DNA of 64,000 bases from Desulfocarbo indianensis (GCA_001184205.1 LBMP01000001.1:353365-417364), one strand, 5' to 3'. Shown: positions 1-17,835, counted from the stretch's first letter. Made by a program: numbers and translations. Notes: generated by a model not told the origin, from the sequence alone.

Positions 1-447
1 GCCCTGCGCTCCCTGGCCCTGGGCCTCACCGGCAAGGCCGACGTGGTGGAATTCCACCCGGAAGGCGCGGGCTGGCGGCCATACCCGGTGGAATACAAGC
101 GGGGACGCCCCAAGGACCACGACGCCGACCGCTTGCAGCTCTGCGCCCAGGCCATGTGCCTGGAGGAGATGCTGAATACTCCGGTGCCGGCCGGCGCCTT
201 GTTCTACGGGGCCAACCGGCGGCGGGAGGAGGTCGTGTTTTCCGGCGGGCTGCGCGAGGCCGTGGAACGGGCGGCCCGGGAGGTGCGCGACATGCTGGCT
301 TCCGGCCGCCTCCCCCGGCCCAGCCCCGGCCCTTATTGCCGCAGTTGCTCCCTGGTGGAGCTTTGCCTGCCCCGGCAGACCGGCGCCGGGGATTCGGCCA
401 GCGGCTATCTGCGCAGACAAATGAAAAGCGCCCGGGAGGAATCATGA
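1..447 (+). CDS. cas4: CRISPR-associated exonuclease Cas4 (5' end missing)
   Basis: The reading frame is open from base 1 and ends in a TGA at 445-447, so the window holds only the C-terminal ~148 residues. The fragment has the PD-(D/E)XK nuclease signature region: an Asp in GKADVVEF and an E-x-K in VEYKRGRP. Near the end is a Cys cluster (CRSCSLVELC) that in this family, with an N-terminal Cys, binds an iron-sulfur cluster. In type I-C systems Cas4 trims and orients prespacers with Cas1-Cas2 according to the PAM. Its stop overlaps the cas1 start by 4 bp (ATGA), so the two are translationally coupled. The interference genes (cas3, cas5, cas8c, cas7) would be expected upstream of the window. 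Confidence 0.93.
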   Translation, partial: ALRSLALGLTGKADVVEFHPEGAGWRPYPVEYKRGRPKDHDADRLQLCAQAMCLEEMLNTPVPAGALFYGANRRREEVVFSGGLREAVERAAREVRDMLASGRLPRPSPGPYCRSCSLVELCLPRQTGAGDSASGYLRRQMKSAREES

Positions 448-1478
448 AACGATTGCTCAACACGCTTTTTCTCACCAGGCCCGAAGCCCAGGTCTATAAG
501 GACGGCGAGTGCCTCCTGGTTAAGGCGGAAGGGCAGGTCCTCTTGCGCACGCCCATTCATTTGCTGGGCGGCGTGGTGTGCCTGGGCCGCGTGTTCGTCT
601 CTCCCCAGGCCCTGCACCATTGCGCCCAGCATGACGTGGCCGTGAGCTATTTGAGCGAAAACGGCCGTTTTTGGGGGCGGCTGCAAGGGCCGATCTCCGG
701 CAACGTACTGCTCCGCAAGGAGCAGTACCGGGCATCCGACGACCTTGGCCGAGCCGGCCTCATCGCCCGCGCGGCGGTGGCCGCCAAAGCCGCCAATTGC
801 CGCACCGTGTTGCGCCGGGCCGCCCGTTCCGGCCAGCCGGGGGAAACCGCCGGGGAACTGCAACGGGCGGCCGAGGCCTTGGGATCGGTTCTGGAAAGGC
901 TGGACGCGGAAAAGGACCTGGACCGCGTGCGCGGCTTGGAGGGCGAAGCGGCGGCGGCCTATTTCAGCGTGTTCGATCACTTGATAACCCAACAAAAAGC
1001 GGACTTCTTCTTCCGCGCGCGCAGCCGGCGTCCGCCCCTGGACAAGGTCAACGCGCTTTTGTCATTCACCTACACGCTCCTGGTCCACGATGTCTCGGCG
1101 GCCTGCCAGGCGGTGGGCTTGGACCCCCAGGCCGGCTTTCTGCACCGCGACAGGCCGGGACGGCCCAGCCTGGCGCTTGACTTGATGGAGGAGCTGCGCC
1201 CCCTCCTGGCGGACAGGCTGGTGCTCTCGCTTATCAATCTCCGGCGGATCAAGGCGAACGGCTTTAAAAGCACCGGCAGCGGGGCGGTCAACATGAGCGA
1301 CGATTGCCGCAAGAGCTTGATTGTGGCCTATCAGGAAAGAAAAAAGGACGAGGTGCATCATCCCTTCTTGAACGAAAAAATGCCGTTGGGGCTGGTGCCT
1401 TTCATTCAGGCGCTGCTTTTGGCGCGCCACTTGCGTGGCGATTTGGACGCCTATCCGGCCTATTTCCACAGGACCTGA
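444..1478 (+). CDS. cas1: CRISPR integrase Cas1, type I-C
   Basis: This is a 344-residue Cas1, the metal-dependent integrase that inserts spacers together with Cas2. The N-terminal beta domain begins MKRLLNTLFLTRPEAQ, typical of I-C Cas1. The three catalytic positions are visible: Glu168 (in GLEGEAAAAYF), His234 (in GFLHRDRPGRPS) and Glu249/250 (in DLMEELRP). The ATG at 444 overlaps the cas4 stop codon. An open frame continues upstream to 156, but it lies inside cas4 and its translation is an Arg/Pro/Gly-rich shadow, so the coupled ATG is preferred. cas2 follows after 11 bp. Confidence 0.97.
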   Translation: MKRLLNTLFLTRPEAQVYKDGECLLVKAEGQVLLRTPIHLLGGVVCLGRVFVSPQALHHCAQHDVAVSYLSENGRFWGRLQGPISGNVLLRKEQYRASDDLGRAGLIARAAVAAKAANCRTVLRRAARSGQPGETAGELQRAAEALGSVLERLDAEKDLDRVRGLEGEAAAAYFSVFDHLITQQKADFFFRARSRRPPLDKVNALLSFTYTLLVHDVSAACQAVGLDPQAGFLHRDRPGRPSLALDLMEELRPLLADRLVLSLINLRRIKANGFKSTGSGAVNMSDDCRKSLIVAYQERKKDEVHHPFLNEKMPLGLVPFIQALLLARHLRGDLDAYPAYFHRT

Positions 1479-1489
1479 AGGATGCCGCG

Positions 1490-1780
1490 ATGATGGTATT
1501 GGTTTGCTATGACGTTCGGACCGATTCGCCGGAGGGTCAAAGAAGGCTGCGCCGGGTGGCGCGCGTTTGCACCAATCATGGCCAGCGCGTGCAGAACTCG
1601 GTTTTCGAGTGCCTTCTGGACCCGGCCCAGTGGACCCGTTTGCAGGCGAACCTGCTGAAGGAAGCCGACTTGGAGGAAGACAGTTTGCGGTTTTATTTCC
1701 TCGGCAAAAACTGGCGGCGGCGGGTGGAGCACCACGGCGCCAAACCCACCCTGGACCCGGAAGGGCCCCTGGTGATTTGA
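1490..1780 (+). CDS. cas2: CRISPR-associated protein Cas2
   Basis: This is a 96-residue Cas2, the usual size for I-C. It starts MMVLVCYDVRTDSPEGQ, where the Asp after Tyr is the conserved first-strand acidic residue of the ferredoxin-like fold. It continues with the family segment GQRVQNSVFECLLDPAQW. Cas2 forms the structural centre of the Cas1-Cas2 integration complex. The next ATG (1493) is an alternative start. The CRISPR leader and array begin directly downstream on the same strand. Confidence 0.97.
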   Translation: MMVLVCYDVRTDSPEGQRRLRRVARVCTNHGQRVQNSVFECLLDPAQWTRLQANLLKEADLEEDSLRFYFLGKNWRRRVEHHGAKPTLDPEGPLVI

Positions 1781-1959
1781 ACGCCGACCTGAAGCTGTCG
1801 TGAAATGCCCAGGAGATCGGCGTTGAGTATAATGGTTTGTAATAACGCGAAAAATTACAGGAAGTCTTCAACGGGCCGGGATTCGCATGCATTGAAAGCG
1901 CTGGGTAGGCGTTTTTGGAACGATAAAACATGATATGTTAACAACTTACACGGGATACC
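1781..1959 (+). promoter_or_regulatory. CRISPR leader
   Basis: This is about 180 bp of comparatively AT-rich sequence between cas2 and the first repeat, where the array promoter and integration signals should lie. It opens with an inverted repeat (AACGCCGA at 1780-1787, TCGGCGTT at 1817-1824) that could attenuate cas transcripts. A TATAAT hexamer lies at 1828-1833, but I see no good -35 partner. A short palindrome, AACATGATATGTT, lies at 1927-1939, 20 bp before the first repeat. Assignment as leader rests on position and repeat orientation. Confidence 0.75.
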
Positions 1960-10701
<8,742 letters not shown>

Positions 10702-10742
10702 GAATTTTACTCCCTTGCTGACAGCGGCCAGACTTTTATCGG

Positions 10743-10774
10743 CTGGCCACGGCCTTTTGCCGGCCGTTGGCCAG
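10743..10774. terminator. Strong hairpin downstream of the CRISPR array
   Basis: CTGGCCACGGCC at 10743-10754 pairs with GGCCGTTGGCCAG at 10762-10774 with one bulged base, about 40 bp after the last repeat. There is no T-run, so this is not a classical intrinsic terminator, but it could end or stabilise the long pre-crRNA. The rest of 10702-10899 shows no gene. Confidence 0.4.
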
Positions 10775-10899
10775 GCATCCAACTCAACCCTTCGCGCTGG
10801 GGGGCATTTTCTCAAAGGGCCTCTGTTAATCCGCATTAAAACAAATTAATATGGGCCTGGTCATTTTCACAGCCACTCACAAACCGGGAAATCGCGGCC

Positions 10900-11556
10900 A
10901 TGAACCCGAGATTGCTGAGGACCACCGGATATTACGCTTTGGCATGCGCGCTACTGATCGCCGCGCTTTTCTTTTGGGTGGATCGGCCGGTGGATTTGGC
11001 CGCGAGCGGTCTGAAGGGCGGGGTCTTGTACCAGGCCGCCCAGACCATCTGTCTGGCGGCTGATCACGATTTGTTCAACTTGGCGCTGTTCGCCGCCTTG
11101 CTTTATTGCGGCGCGGCCGCCCTGGGCCGGGGCCTGACGCCGGGCCTGCGTTTGTGCCTTTATTGCTGCCTCGCCGTGGCGCTCACCATGGTCATCGGCG
11201 AGACCCTGAAATGGTTTTTCGGCCGCTACCGCCCGGAAATGTTTTTTACCCAGGGCCTGTACGGGTTTTCCTTTTTCGCCGACAAGGGCAGCCTGCATTC
11301 CTTTCCCTCCGGCCACACCATGCGGATTTTCTCGGCCGCCACGGCCCTGTCAATGGTTTGGCCCAGGGCGCGGGCCTGGCTGCTGGGCTTTGCCGGCCTG
11401 GTGGGGGTGGGCCGGGTGATCGTCACCAGGCATTATCCCAGCGACGTCGTGGCCGGGGTCTTCGTGGGCGTGTTCTGCGCCTTGTGGGTCTGGCAGATTA
11501 TGCTGGCATGGAAGCAAGAAAAGGAAAGCGCCAGCTTGATGACAAAGCCGAGCTGA
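10900..11556 (+). CDS. PAP2-family membrane phosphatase
   Basis: This is a 218-residue polytopic protein with the three phosphatase motifs of the PAP2/acid phosphatase superfamily in order: KWFFGRYRP (about residues 107-115), FPSGHTMR (about 132-139) and GRVIVTRHYPSD (about 171-182). The catalytic residues of the family (Lys, Arg, the two His and the Asp) are present. Such enzymes dephosphorylate lipid phosphates, for example undecaprenyl pyrophosphate, phosphatidylglycerol phosphate or lipid A, at the membrane face. Which substrate applies here cannot be told. It is a stand-alone gene between the CRISPR array and a convergent GAF gene. Confidence 0.9.
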   Translation: MNPRLLRTTGYYALACALLIAALFFWVDRPVDLAASGLKGGVLYQAAQTICLAADHDLFNLALFAALLYCGAAALGRGLTPGLRLCLYCCLAVALTMVIGETLKWFFGRYRPEMFFTQGLYGFSFFADKGSLHSFPSGHTMRIFSAATALSMVWPRARAWLLGFAGLVGVGRVIVTRHYPSDVVAGVFVGVFCALWVWQIMLAWKQEKESASLMTKPS

Positions 11557-11750
11557 CCCGCCCCGCCTGAGGCGGGCCCGCATAAGCCGCAAGGCCAAGG
11601 CCGCGCGCCAGCGGGCAGCCCGCCGCCGCCAGGAGCGCGGCGCAAGGCTCCATCGCCATGGGCCGGCGAGCGAACGCCCGCGCCCAGCGGCCAGCCATGC
11701 AAACCCGGCCGCTTTGGCCGTCAAACAAGCCCTGGAGGCAAACCGCTTAC

Positions 11751-12299
11751 TTAAGCCGCGCGCAGGCTCTTGAGCGCCTCCAGGGAATTCTTGTAGGCCC
11801 CGGTCACCCGGAGGTTATCCAGCACCAAGGCGATGATCTCCGCGATGGCCTGCACAAAGGTGAGGTCCTGCATCTTGAATTCCCAGCGCTCGGCGGTGTA
11901 AAGCCGCAGGACGCCCAGCGGCTTGCCCCTGAGCGTCACCGGCACGCTCAAGATGCTGGCGATGCCCTCGTTGATGGCCTCGCGGGGGTATTGCAGGCGC
12001 GGGTCCTCGCCCACCTTGTAGATGGCCACCGGGCCCTCGGTCAGGGACTTGGCAATGGAGCGGCTGGCGCTGATGGGCCCCTTGTTCAGATACTCGCGGC
12101 TCAGGCCGTGGCTGGCGGCCACCTCCAGCTTCTTGGACCTGCGGTTCAAGAGCATGAGCGCGCAGCCCTTCAGCTTCAGTTCCTCGCTCAAGGTGGTGAC
12201 CATGGTTTGGGTCACCTTGTCCAGGCTCTTGGCCGAGCTGATGATCTGGCTGATCCTGCCCAGGGTGGCGTAGTTGATTTCCTTTCTGCCTTTTCGCAT
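11751..12299 (-). CDS. GAF-domain protein
   Basis: This is a 182-residue soluble protein made almost entirely of one GAF domain (about residues 15-165): SLDKVTQTMVTTLSEELKLK, a central GIASILSVPVTLRGKPLGVL segment and a C-terminal FVQAIAEIIALVLDN helix. There is no output domain, so it may act as a stand-alone ligand sensor or a partner of a separate kinase. The frame is open further upstream, but the ATG at 12299 follows a clear AAAGGAGG Shine-Dalgarno sequence, so the longer version is unlikely. The ligand is unknown. Confidence 0.8.
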   Translation of the reverse strand: MRKGRKEINYATLGRISQIISSAKSLDKVTQTMVTTLSEELKLKGCALMLLNRRSKKLEVAASHGLSREYLNKGPISASRSIAKSLTEGPVAIYKVGEDPRLQYPREAINEGIASILSVPVTLRGKPLGVLRLYTAERWEFKMQDLTFVQAIAEIIALVLDNLRVTGAYKNSLEALKSLRAA

Positions 12300-12724
12300 G
12301 ATTATGCCTCCTTTATTTAAGAATCGCGGCCGGTGGAGCCCCGTTTCTGGGGCCCGCTCCCTAAAAGCAGGCGGTCCGGCTGGGACAAGGCGAATGGTTT
12401 TCTGGAAAGCGGCCAGCGGGAAGCGACGGCTCGGAATTGAAGCCAAAGGGCGGCTTTTCAGCCGCGGAATGGGGAAACCGGATGCAGCGCCATGGGCGTG
12501 TCTGGGGCAACTTCTTGTACCTGCGTCTGGTTTTATTATTTTCCGGCCGGGGCAAGCGGGTCAAGGCGCGCCTGGGACAGTTGATCCGCCTGCCGCGGAG
12601 GGGGGAGGGGCTTGCTCCCTTGCGCCCTTGGCGGCCAACGTCAAGCAAACCGGATTTGGAAGGCCAAGCTAACTACCTGTAAAATCTTAACCTGTGGCCC
12701 ATTGTCTACCGCCCCACTTTAAGC
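12300..12724. other. Intergenic, no gene seen
   Basis: This GC-rich stretch lies between the GAF gene start and the promoter region of sat. It has several short open frames on both strands, but none with a ribosome-binding site or family-like sequence. I see no RNA gene that I recognise. Confidence 0.5.
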
Positions 12725-12753
12725 TTGACAATTTAGGTGATGTCTCATTAAGT
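12725..12753 (+). promoter_or_regulatory. Candidate sigma70-type promoter for sat
   Basis: A perfect TTGACA at 12725-12730 is followed after 17 bp by TTAAGT (12748-12753), a weak -10. If used, it gives a transcript with an untranslated leader of about 340 nt ahead of sat. The -35 is convincing, the -10 is not. Confidence 0.4.
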
Positions 12754-12756
12754 TAC

Positions 12757-13101
12757 CTTCTGTAGACCATAAACTGACACAGTGCCGGAAAGCGTCTCCG
12801 GGCCGGGCTGAGAAGCCCTCGGGGGCGAGGTATACGCCTACCGGCCGTTAGGTCTATGTGAAAGGCCCCAAGGGGTGGGCCAGGTCTGGCAATTGGGCGG
12901 CGCGCGAGGCTGCCGCCGGGGTGAGAAGCAAGGCCGACCTCCGATCCCGGGGCCCTAAAGTTTGACCGGCATTGTTACCTTTGGCACAAGTGCCGGTCCG
13001 TCCAAGAGGCCAAGACGTTTGTAAGTCATAGTAACCCCGTCTTTTTCATGGCGGGGCGCCCCAGAGGGGGCGGTTCAAAATCTAGTTAAGGAGGATTACA
13101 C
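12757..13101 (+). promoter_or_regulatory. Long hairpin-rich leader of sat (possible structured RNA)
   Basis: The leader contains several strong potential stems: GGCC (12801-12804) with GGCC (12843-12846) enclosing GGGCT-GAGA-AGCCC (12805-12818) and GGCG/CGCC (12824-12838), which together look like a three-way junction. Further stems are GGCGGC/GCCGCC (12896-12901 with 12912-12917) and GACCGGCA/TGCCGGTC (12964-12971 with 12991-12998). It ends with AAGGAGG before the sat ATG. I could not match it to a riboswitch or housekeeping RNA family. It may be a regulatory leader or an independent small RNA. Confidence 0.45.
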
Positions 13102-14316
13102 ATGGCATTGGTTCCCCCCCATGGTGGAGGCGATCTTAAGCCCCTGTTGCTGGAAGGCGCGGCCCTGGAAGCCGAGAAGAAAGCCGCCGCGGGTTACAAG
13201 AAGCTGAACGTGAGCACGATGGCGGCTTGCGACTGCTTCATGATGGGCATCGGCGCGTTCACCCCCCTGGACGGCTTCATGACCGAGGCCGACTGGAAGG
13301 GCGTATGCGCCGACATGAAATTGGCCAACGGCGTGTTCTGGCCCATGCCGGTCACCGTGAGCGCCGGCGATGAGGACGGCATCGAAGTGGGCGACAAGCT
13401 CGCTCTGTATAACGATGAGTTCGGCGGCCTGGTCGCCACCATGGAAGTCAAGGACAAGTACCAGATCGACAAAGAGTTCGAGTGCAAGAACGTCTACACC
13501 ACCACCGACACCGAGCACCCCGGCGTGGCCAAGGTCATGGAGCAGAAGAAGTGGAACCTGGGCGGTCCGGTGAAGGTTCTTTCCGAGGGCGGCTTCCCCG
13601 AGGAGTACGGCGACCTGTACGCCAAACCCGCCGAGACCCGCGCCCTGTTCGATAAGCTGGGCTGGTCCCGCGTGGCCGCTTTCCAGACCCGCAACCCCAT
13701 GCACCGCAGCCATGAGTTCCTGGCCAAGATCGCGGTGGAGGTCATGGACGGCGTGATCATCCACCAGATCCTGGGCAAACTGAAGGCCGGCGACATTCCC
13801 GCCGACGTGCGCGTGAAGGCCATCAACGCCCTCACCGACAACTACTTCGTGAAGGGCACCATCGTTTCCAAGGGCTACCCCATGGAAATGCGTTACGGCG
13901 GCCCCCGCGAGGCCCTGCTGCACGCCGTGTTCCGTCAGAACTACGGCTGCTCCCACTTGATCGTGGGCCGCGACCACGCCGGCGTGGGCGACTACTATGG
14001 CCCCTTCGACGCCCAGAAGATCTTCTACGAGATCCCCGAGGGCTCGCTGGTGCTGAATCCCCTGCCCATTGACTGGACCTTCTACTGCAAGAAGTGCGAA
14101 GGCATGGCTTCCATGAAGACCTGCCCCCACGGCAAGGAAGACCGCCTGCTCTTGTCCGGCACCATGGTGCGCAAGACCTTGTCCGAGGGCGGCGATCTGC
14201 CCCGCGAGTTCTCCCGCCCCGAAGTGGTCAAGATTCTCCAGGACTACTACCAGAACCTGGAGGAAAAGGTGGAGATCAAGCTGCACGGCGCCGCCACCGG
14301 CGACACCAAGAAGTAG
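13102..14316 (+). CDS. sat: Sulfate adenylyltransferase (ATP sulfurylase), dissimilatory type
   Basis: This 404-residue single-domain homo-oligomeric ATP sulfurylase activates sulfate to adenosine 5'-phosphosulfate with release of pyrophosphate, the first step of dissimilatory sulfate reduction (or the last step of sulfur oxidation). The nucleotide-binding motif [11 protein letters not shown] starts at about residue 195 and the second active-site motif VGRDHAG at about 288. A CKKC-x9-C Cys set at about 329-342 (with a following His) is typical of the zinc site in dissimilatory Sat. The start has a strong AAGGAGG site. No apr, dsr or qmo genes are in the window. Codon use is markedly biased to C/G endings, as expected for a highly expressed gene. 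Confidence 0.97.
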   Translation: MALVPPHGGGDLKPLLLEGAALEAEKKAAAGYKKLNVSTMAACDCFMMGIGAFTPLDGFMTEADWKGVCADMKLANGVFWPMPVTVSAGDEDGIEVGDKLALYNDEFGGLVATMEVKDKYQIDKEFECKNVYTTTDTEHPGVAKVMEQKKWNLGGPVKVLSEGGFPEEYGDLYAKPAETRALFDKLGWSRVAAFQTRNPMHRSHEFLAKIAVEVMDGVIIHQILGKLKAGDIPADVRVKAINALTDNYFVKGTIVSKGYPMEMRYGGPREALLHAVFRQNYGCSHLIVGRDHAGVGDYYGPFDAQKIFYEIPEGSLVLNPLPIDWTFYCKKCEGMASMKTCPHGKEDRLLLSGTMVRKTLSEGGDLPREFSRPEVVKILQDYYQNLEEKVEIKLHGAATGDTKK

Positions 14317-14348
14317 CCTCTCCGCGCCAGCCTGAATAAAGGCGATCA

Positions 14349-14378
14349 AGGGCGGCCCTTTGGGGCCGCCCTTTTTTT
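14349..14378 (+). terminator. Rho-independent terminator of sat
   Basis: A 10-bp perfect stem (AGGGCGGCCC / GGGCCGCCCT) with a 4-base loop is followed by seven T residues, about 30 bp after the sat stop. Confidence 0.95.
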
Positions 14379-14557
14379 GCGCAGGCCGCCCTGCCTTGGG
14401 GGGAGATGGCCGGCCAAGCGCGGGGGACCCTTGCCGGTCTCCGCGCCGGCGCTGCCTTTGCCTCTGCGCAAAACCCGCTGAGCGATGCTCTACGCGTAAA
14501 GCAATAAATGGAGTTCGGGACCAGGCGGCCGAGGCGCTTATGGCGCGTCCGTTCCCT

Positions 14558-15502
14558 TTAAGGAGTCGCGGCGCGGCCCGCTTCAGGGCTCAAATCCCCC
14601 CGCGAGCCTTCCCGCCACAGGGCGCATTGGCCGAAGCCCTCCGCGCCGAGATAATTGCGCATGGGGTCGCATTTGATCTGCAGGATGAAAAACACCGGCG
14701 CGGGCAGCCGCCGGGTGCACAGGGTTTCGAAGTTGGCCCCGCCCTTGGATATCACCAGGTCGGCTTGGCGCAGGAGGCTCTTGAACTGCGGAGACACCCC
14801 GGCCCAATCCACCCCCACCCCGCCGTAGCCCGTGTCCGCCACCTGGTCGAAGCGGTCTTCCAGGCCGGTGTTGCGCAGCTCCCGGCGGGTGAGGTCGTTG
14901 AGGGCCGGCGCGCCCTTGACCGCCAAAACCACCCTGCCCGCCCGCTGGCGCAGATAGTCATAGAGCGGCAAGTCGAAGAAGACCTCGCCGGTGTTGTCGG
15001 TGAGGTACAGCACCAGGCCGGGCTGGGCCCGCAGGGCCTCTTCCAGCCGGGCCACGTGGTCGATGCAGAGCTCCACCCGGCTTTTTGCGGCGGTTTCCGC
15101 CTGCTCCATGGCCTGGTCCGGCGAACGGAAAAAATCCAGGTTGTTGCCCAGGGCGGCCAAAAACACCAGGGAGCGCAAATCGCCCCCCACCAGCTCCCTG
15201 GCCCTGGCCGCCACCTGCCGCGCCGCGCCGCTTTCGCTTCGCTTGAATTCCCGGAAGGGGTCCTCCCGCCTGGTGAGGCTTTTCACCGCCCGCAGAATCC
15301 GGTTGGCCACCTGGGGCGAGGTCAGGTTGCGGCCGTCGCCTTCCTCCAGGACTTGCAGGGCCGCCGCCTCGGCCCGGGCGGTCAGCTCGGCGTCTCCCCC
15401 GGCGGCGAACCTGGCGGCCTGCCTGGCCAGACCCGCCAGGCATTGGCGGCACTGGGGGTAGGGGTCCAGGATCTGCTGCTGCTCGTACAATGATTCGGCC
15501 AT
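14558..15502 (-). CDS. DUF89 / ARMT1-like metal-dependent phosphatase
   Basis: This 314-residue protein is of the DUF89 family, whose characterised members are metal-dependent phosphatases thought to clear damaged or inhibitory phosphometabolites. Visible family features are the N-terminal Cys pair in PQCRQCLAGL, ALGNNLDFF near the middle, YLTDNTGEVFFDLPL (about residues 165-180) with the metal-binding Asp-Asn-x-Gly-Glu, and DLVISKGGANFETL (about 245-260). The protein belongs to the prokaryotic Cys-containing subgroup. Its substrate is unknown. It is a single gene on the strand opposite sat. Confidence 0.85.
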   Translation of the reverse strand: MAESLYEQQQILDPYPQCRQCLAGLARQAARFAAGGDAELTARAEAAALQVLEEGDGRNLTSPQVANRILRAVKSLTRREDPFREFKRSESGAARQVAARARELVGGDLRSLVFLAALGNNLDFFRSPDQAMEQAETAAKSRVELCIDHVARLEEALRAQPGLVLYLTDNTGEVFFDLPLYDYLRQRAGRVVLAVKGAPALNDLTRRELRNTGLEDRFDQVADTGYGGVGVDWAGVSPQFKSLLRQADLVISKGGANFETLCTRRLPAPVFFILQIKCDPMRNYLGAEGFGQCALWREGSRGDLSPEAGRAATP

Positions 15503-15535
15503 GCGCTTAACTCTAGCGGCGGAGCGGCGCCGGCG

Positions 15536-16936
15536 CTAGCCTTTCCGGCTTGGCGGCAAGGCCGGCGCCTGGCTGTGCTCAGCCTCCCCAGCGGCCGCTT
15601 GCTTGTTTTTATTGCGCTGCCCGCCCAACAGTTTCTCCAGTTCGTGCACGTGGGCCAGCATGTTGGCGGCCTGGGAATTCATCTCCTCGGCCGCCGCCGC
15701 CGATTGCTGGGCGTTGGCCGCGATCTGCTGGGTCATGCGGTCCATTTGGGAGGCGGTGTCGTTGATCTGGTCTATGCCCTGGGTCTGCTCCAGGGAGGCG
15801 GCGGTGATTTCGGAGACCAGGCTGGCTATCTTGCCGCCCAGTTCCTGGCTTTTTTGCACGCCCTCGGCCACCTTGCTCAAAAGCTCCGCGTTTTCGTGAA
15901 TCTTGCCGTTGGAGTTGCCGATCAGATCCTGGGTGTTCTGGGCGGCCTCGGCCGCGCGCATGGCCAGGCTTCTCACCTCCTCGGCCACCACCGCGAAACC
16001 CGCCCCGGCCTCTCCCGCCCGGGCCGCCTCCACCGCCGCGTTCAAGGCCAGGAGATTGGTCTGGAAGGCTATCTCGTCGATGGTCCTGATGATCTTGGCC
16101 GTTTTTTCACCCGCGGCCACGGTCTGCTCCATGGCCGCCTGCATGCTTTCGGTGCGCCGGTTTATCTGCGCGTGGTTGTCGGCCACCTCGCTGGTTATCA
16201 CCCGGTTGGCCTGCTCGGCGTTGGCGGCGTTTTGCCGGGTCATGGAGGCCATCTCTTCCAACGCCGACGCGGTCTCCTCCAGGGAGGCCGCCTGCCCGGA
16301 GGAACTCTCGGCCAGAATGCGCGAGCCCTCGGCCACCTCCTGGCTGCTATTGGTCACCCGGAAGGCGCCCGCCCGCAAGCCTGATATGGCCTGCTTCAAA
16401 GGCCTTATCAGAATGCGCAGCAGGACCATCTGCATGCCGGCCGCCACCACCAGGACCATGATGCAGCTCTTGATCAGGATATCGAAAATATTGGCCTCCA
16501 GGGCCTGGTGCATGAACCGCTTGGTCAGGAAGACATCCACCGAGCCCACCTTCTCCTCGCCCTTGGCGATCACGGCGTTGACCTTTATGTACTCGCCCTC
16601 CGCCTTGTCCTCGGCCTTGGTCAAGCGCCATTGGGCGTCGCGCCGGACGCCCTGAAAAAATTTGTTGCCTTGGCCCTCGCGCACCAGCAGGGCATATACG
16701 GTCTGATTGTCCTGCTCGGCGAGAAGTATCTGGGCCACCAGATTTTCGTTCAGGTCCCACAGGGGTATGGCCAGCACCACCGCCAGCCTCTCCGCCGTGG
16801 ATTTGGCGGTGCGTTCCAGTTCGCTCTCCATGCGCGCCCGAGTGGCCCAAAAATCATAGGCGCCAAAGCCCGCCATGACGATTATTATCATGATCAGCGA
16901 TACCAGGCTCAGTCTCTGTGCCACGTTCAGGGCCAT
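15536..16936 (-). CDS. Methyl-accepting chemotaxis protein
   Basis: This is a 466-residue transmembrane receptor. A membrane segment at about residues 8-28 and another at about 150-175 bracket a periplasmic sensor domain. No clear HAMP follows. The signalling domain contains the highly conserved hairpin tip, with [20 protein letters not shown] and [13 protein letters not shown], which contacts CheA and CheW. Adjacent Ala/Gln/Glu-rich heptads are potential methylation sites. It starts behind GCAAAGGAGG. The neighbouring gene encodes an exported solute-binding protein of the same orientation, so the two may form a ligand-sensing pair. Confidence 0.95.
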   Translation of the reverse strand: MALNVAQRLSLVSLIMIIIVMAGFGAYDFWATRARMESELERTAKSTAERLAVVLAIPLWDLNENLVAQILLAEQDNQTVYALLVREGQGNKFFQGVRRDAQWRLTKAEDKAEGEYIKVNAVIAKGEEKVGSVDVFLTKRFMHQALEANIFDILIKSCIMVLVVAAGMQMVLLRILIRPLKQAISGLRAGAFRVTNSSQEVAEGSRILAESSSGQAASLEETASALEEMASMTRQNAANAEQANRVITSEVADNHAQINRRTESMQAAMEQTVAAGEKTAKIIRTIDEIAFQTNLLALNAAVEAARAGEAGAGFAVVAEEVRSLAMRAAEAAQNTQDLIGNSNGKIHENAELLSKVAEGVQKSQELGGKIASLVSEITAASLEQTQGIDQINDTASQMDRMTQQIAANAQQSAAAAEEMNSQAANMLAHVHELEKLLGGQRNKNKQAAAGEAEHSQAPALPPSRKG

Positions 16937-17118
16937 GAGGCCTCCTTTGCGCCAAGCATTGTTTTAAATCTCTGGGAACCGTCGCGGCGGCTGTCCCTTG
17001 TCCTGGCCGTCCACCCGGCCGGCATTTGATCAAGGCCCTCCCCCTTGCCCAAAAAATGCAGCTCCAAACCGAGCGCCTTATTACCCGCCTTGGGTGAGCG
17101 GCCAGGACAAGGCAGCGC

Positions 17119-17835
17119 TTATTTGAATTTTTGATCCACGATCGGTCCCATGATTTGCTGGTATTTTCCGCTTTTGCGCAAATCCTCAATCGCCTTGCTC
17201 AGAATGGCGTCCGCCTTTTTGCCGTTGGCGTTCTTCTGCAATACGATCTTGACGTCGAAGGTCTTGTAGGGCTTCCGCTTGATGTCTTTCAGGCCGAGCT
17301 TTTGCAGGGCCGCGTCGCTCTCCACCATGGCGAAGATGAAACCGTCGATGCGGCCGCGGGAGACCTTGCGCAGGCTGCCTTCAATGCTGTCGGAAGGCTT
17401 TATGGGAAATTCGAAATAGTCCACGTGGGCCCGGTCGGTCTCCAGGTTGTATTGTTTGAGATTGGCCATATCCAGGTCTTTTTTGGAATAAAGCACAAAG
17501 ACCACCGAAAAGATGGTCTCCGTGGAATACATGAAATCCAATTTGTTTTCCGGGATCAGGGGGTTCTTCAAGAGCGGCATGTGGAAATCCGCCTGCCCGG
17601 ACACCACGTTGCGGATGGAGCGCGAAAAAGGCGCCACCTCTATGGAGATGGAGCCGCCGGGATAGACCTGGTCGATGGCCTTTACCAAATTCACCAGGAT
17701 GCCTTTTTGCGGCGTCTCCACCAAAGGCGGCAAGATGGGCAAACTGGCCTTGAGGTCCTGAGCGCGACAAAGGGTGGCCATGCCGCAAAGGGAAAGGAAA
17801 ATCAGCACCATCAACAGAGCCCTGGCTTTTCTCAT
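17119..17835 (-). CDS. Periplasmic solute-binding protein, family 3
   Basis: This 238-residue exported protein has a signal peptide (MRKARALLMVLIFLSLCGMA, cleaved about residue 27). The mature part is like the amino-acid-type SBP_bac_3 family: LPPLVETPQKGILVNLVKAI near the start, a VVSGQADFHMPLL turn, and the C-terminal helix ILSKAIEDLRKSGKYQQIMG. The start is set at the ATG with AAGGAG upstream; a longer frame to 17880 lacks a good site. No ABC permease or ATPase is nearby, so it may feed the adjacent chemoreceptor or a distant sensor rather than a transporter. Confidence 0.85.
   Translation of the reverse strand: MRKARALLMVLIFLSLCGMATLCRAQDLKASLPILPPLVETPQKGILVNLVKAIDQVYPGGSISIEVAPFSRSIRNVVSGQADFHMPLLKNPLIPENKLDFMYSTETIFSVVFVLYSKKDLDMANLKQYNLETDRAHVDYFEFPIKPSDSIEGSLRKVSRGRIDGFIFAMVESDAALQKLGLKDIKRKPYKTFDVKIVLQKNANGKKADAILSKAIEDLRKSGKYQQIMGPIVDQKFK

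Noticed and set aside
1828-1833. TATAAT in the CRISPR leader as a defined array promoter
   Set aside because: No acceptable -35 element at 16-18 bp; kept only as a remark in the leader entry.
12361-12682. Short frames on both strands upstream of sat
   Set aside because: Overlapping frames with Arg/Pro-rich composition and no translation signals.
12781-13060. sat leader as a TPP riboswitch (it contains CTGAGA), cobalamin riboswitch, 6S RNA, tmRNA or RNase P RNA
   Set aside because: None of the second conserved elements of these families is present; the CTGAGA lies in a simple hairpin loop.
13096-14349. Long minus-strand frame opposite sat
   Set aside because: It is an antisense shadow caused by strong third-position GC bias. 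sat has all catalytic motifs.
14360-15493. Long plus-strand frame opposite the DUF89 gene
   Set aside because: It has no family-like sequence and no start signal, and mirrors the codon bias of the real minus-strand gene.
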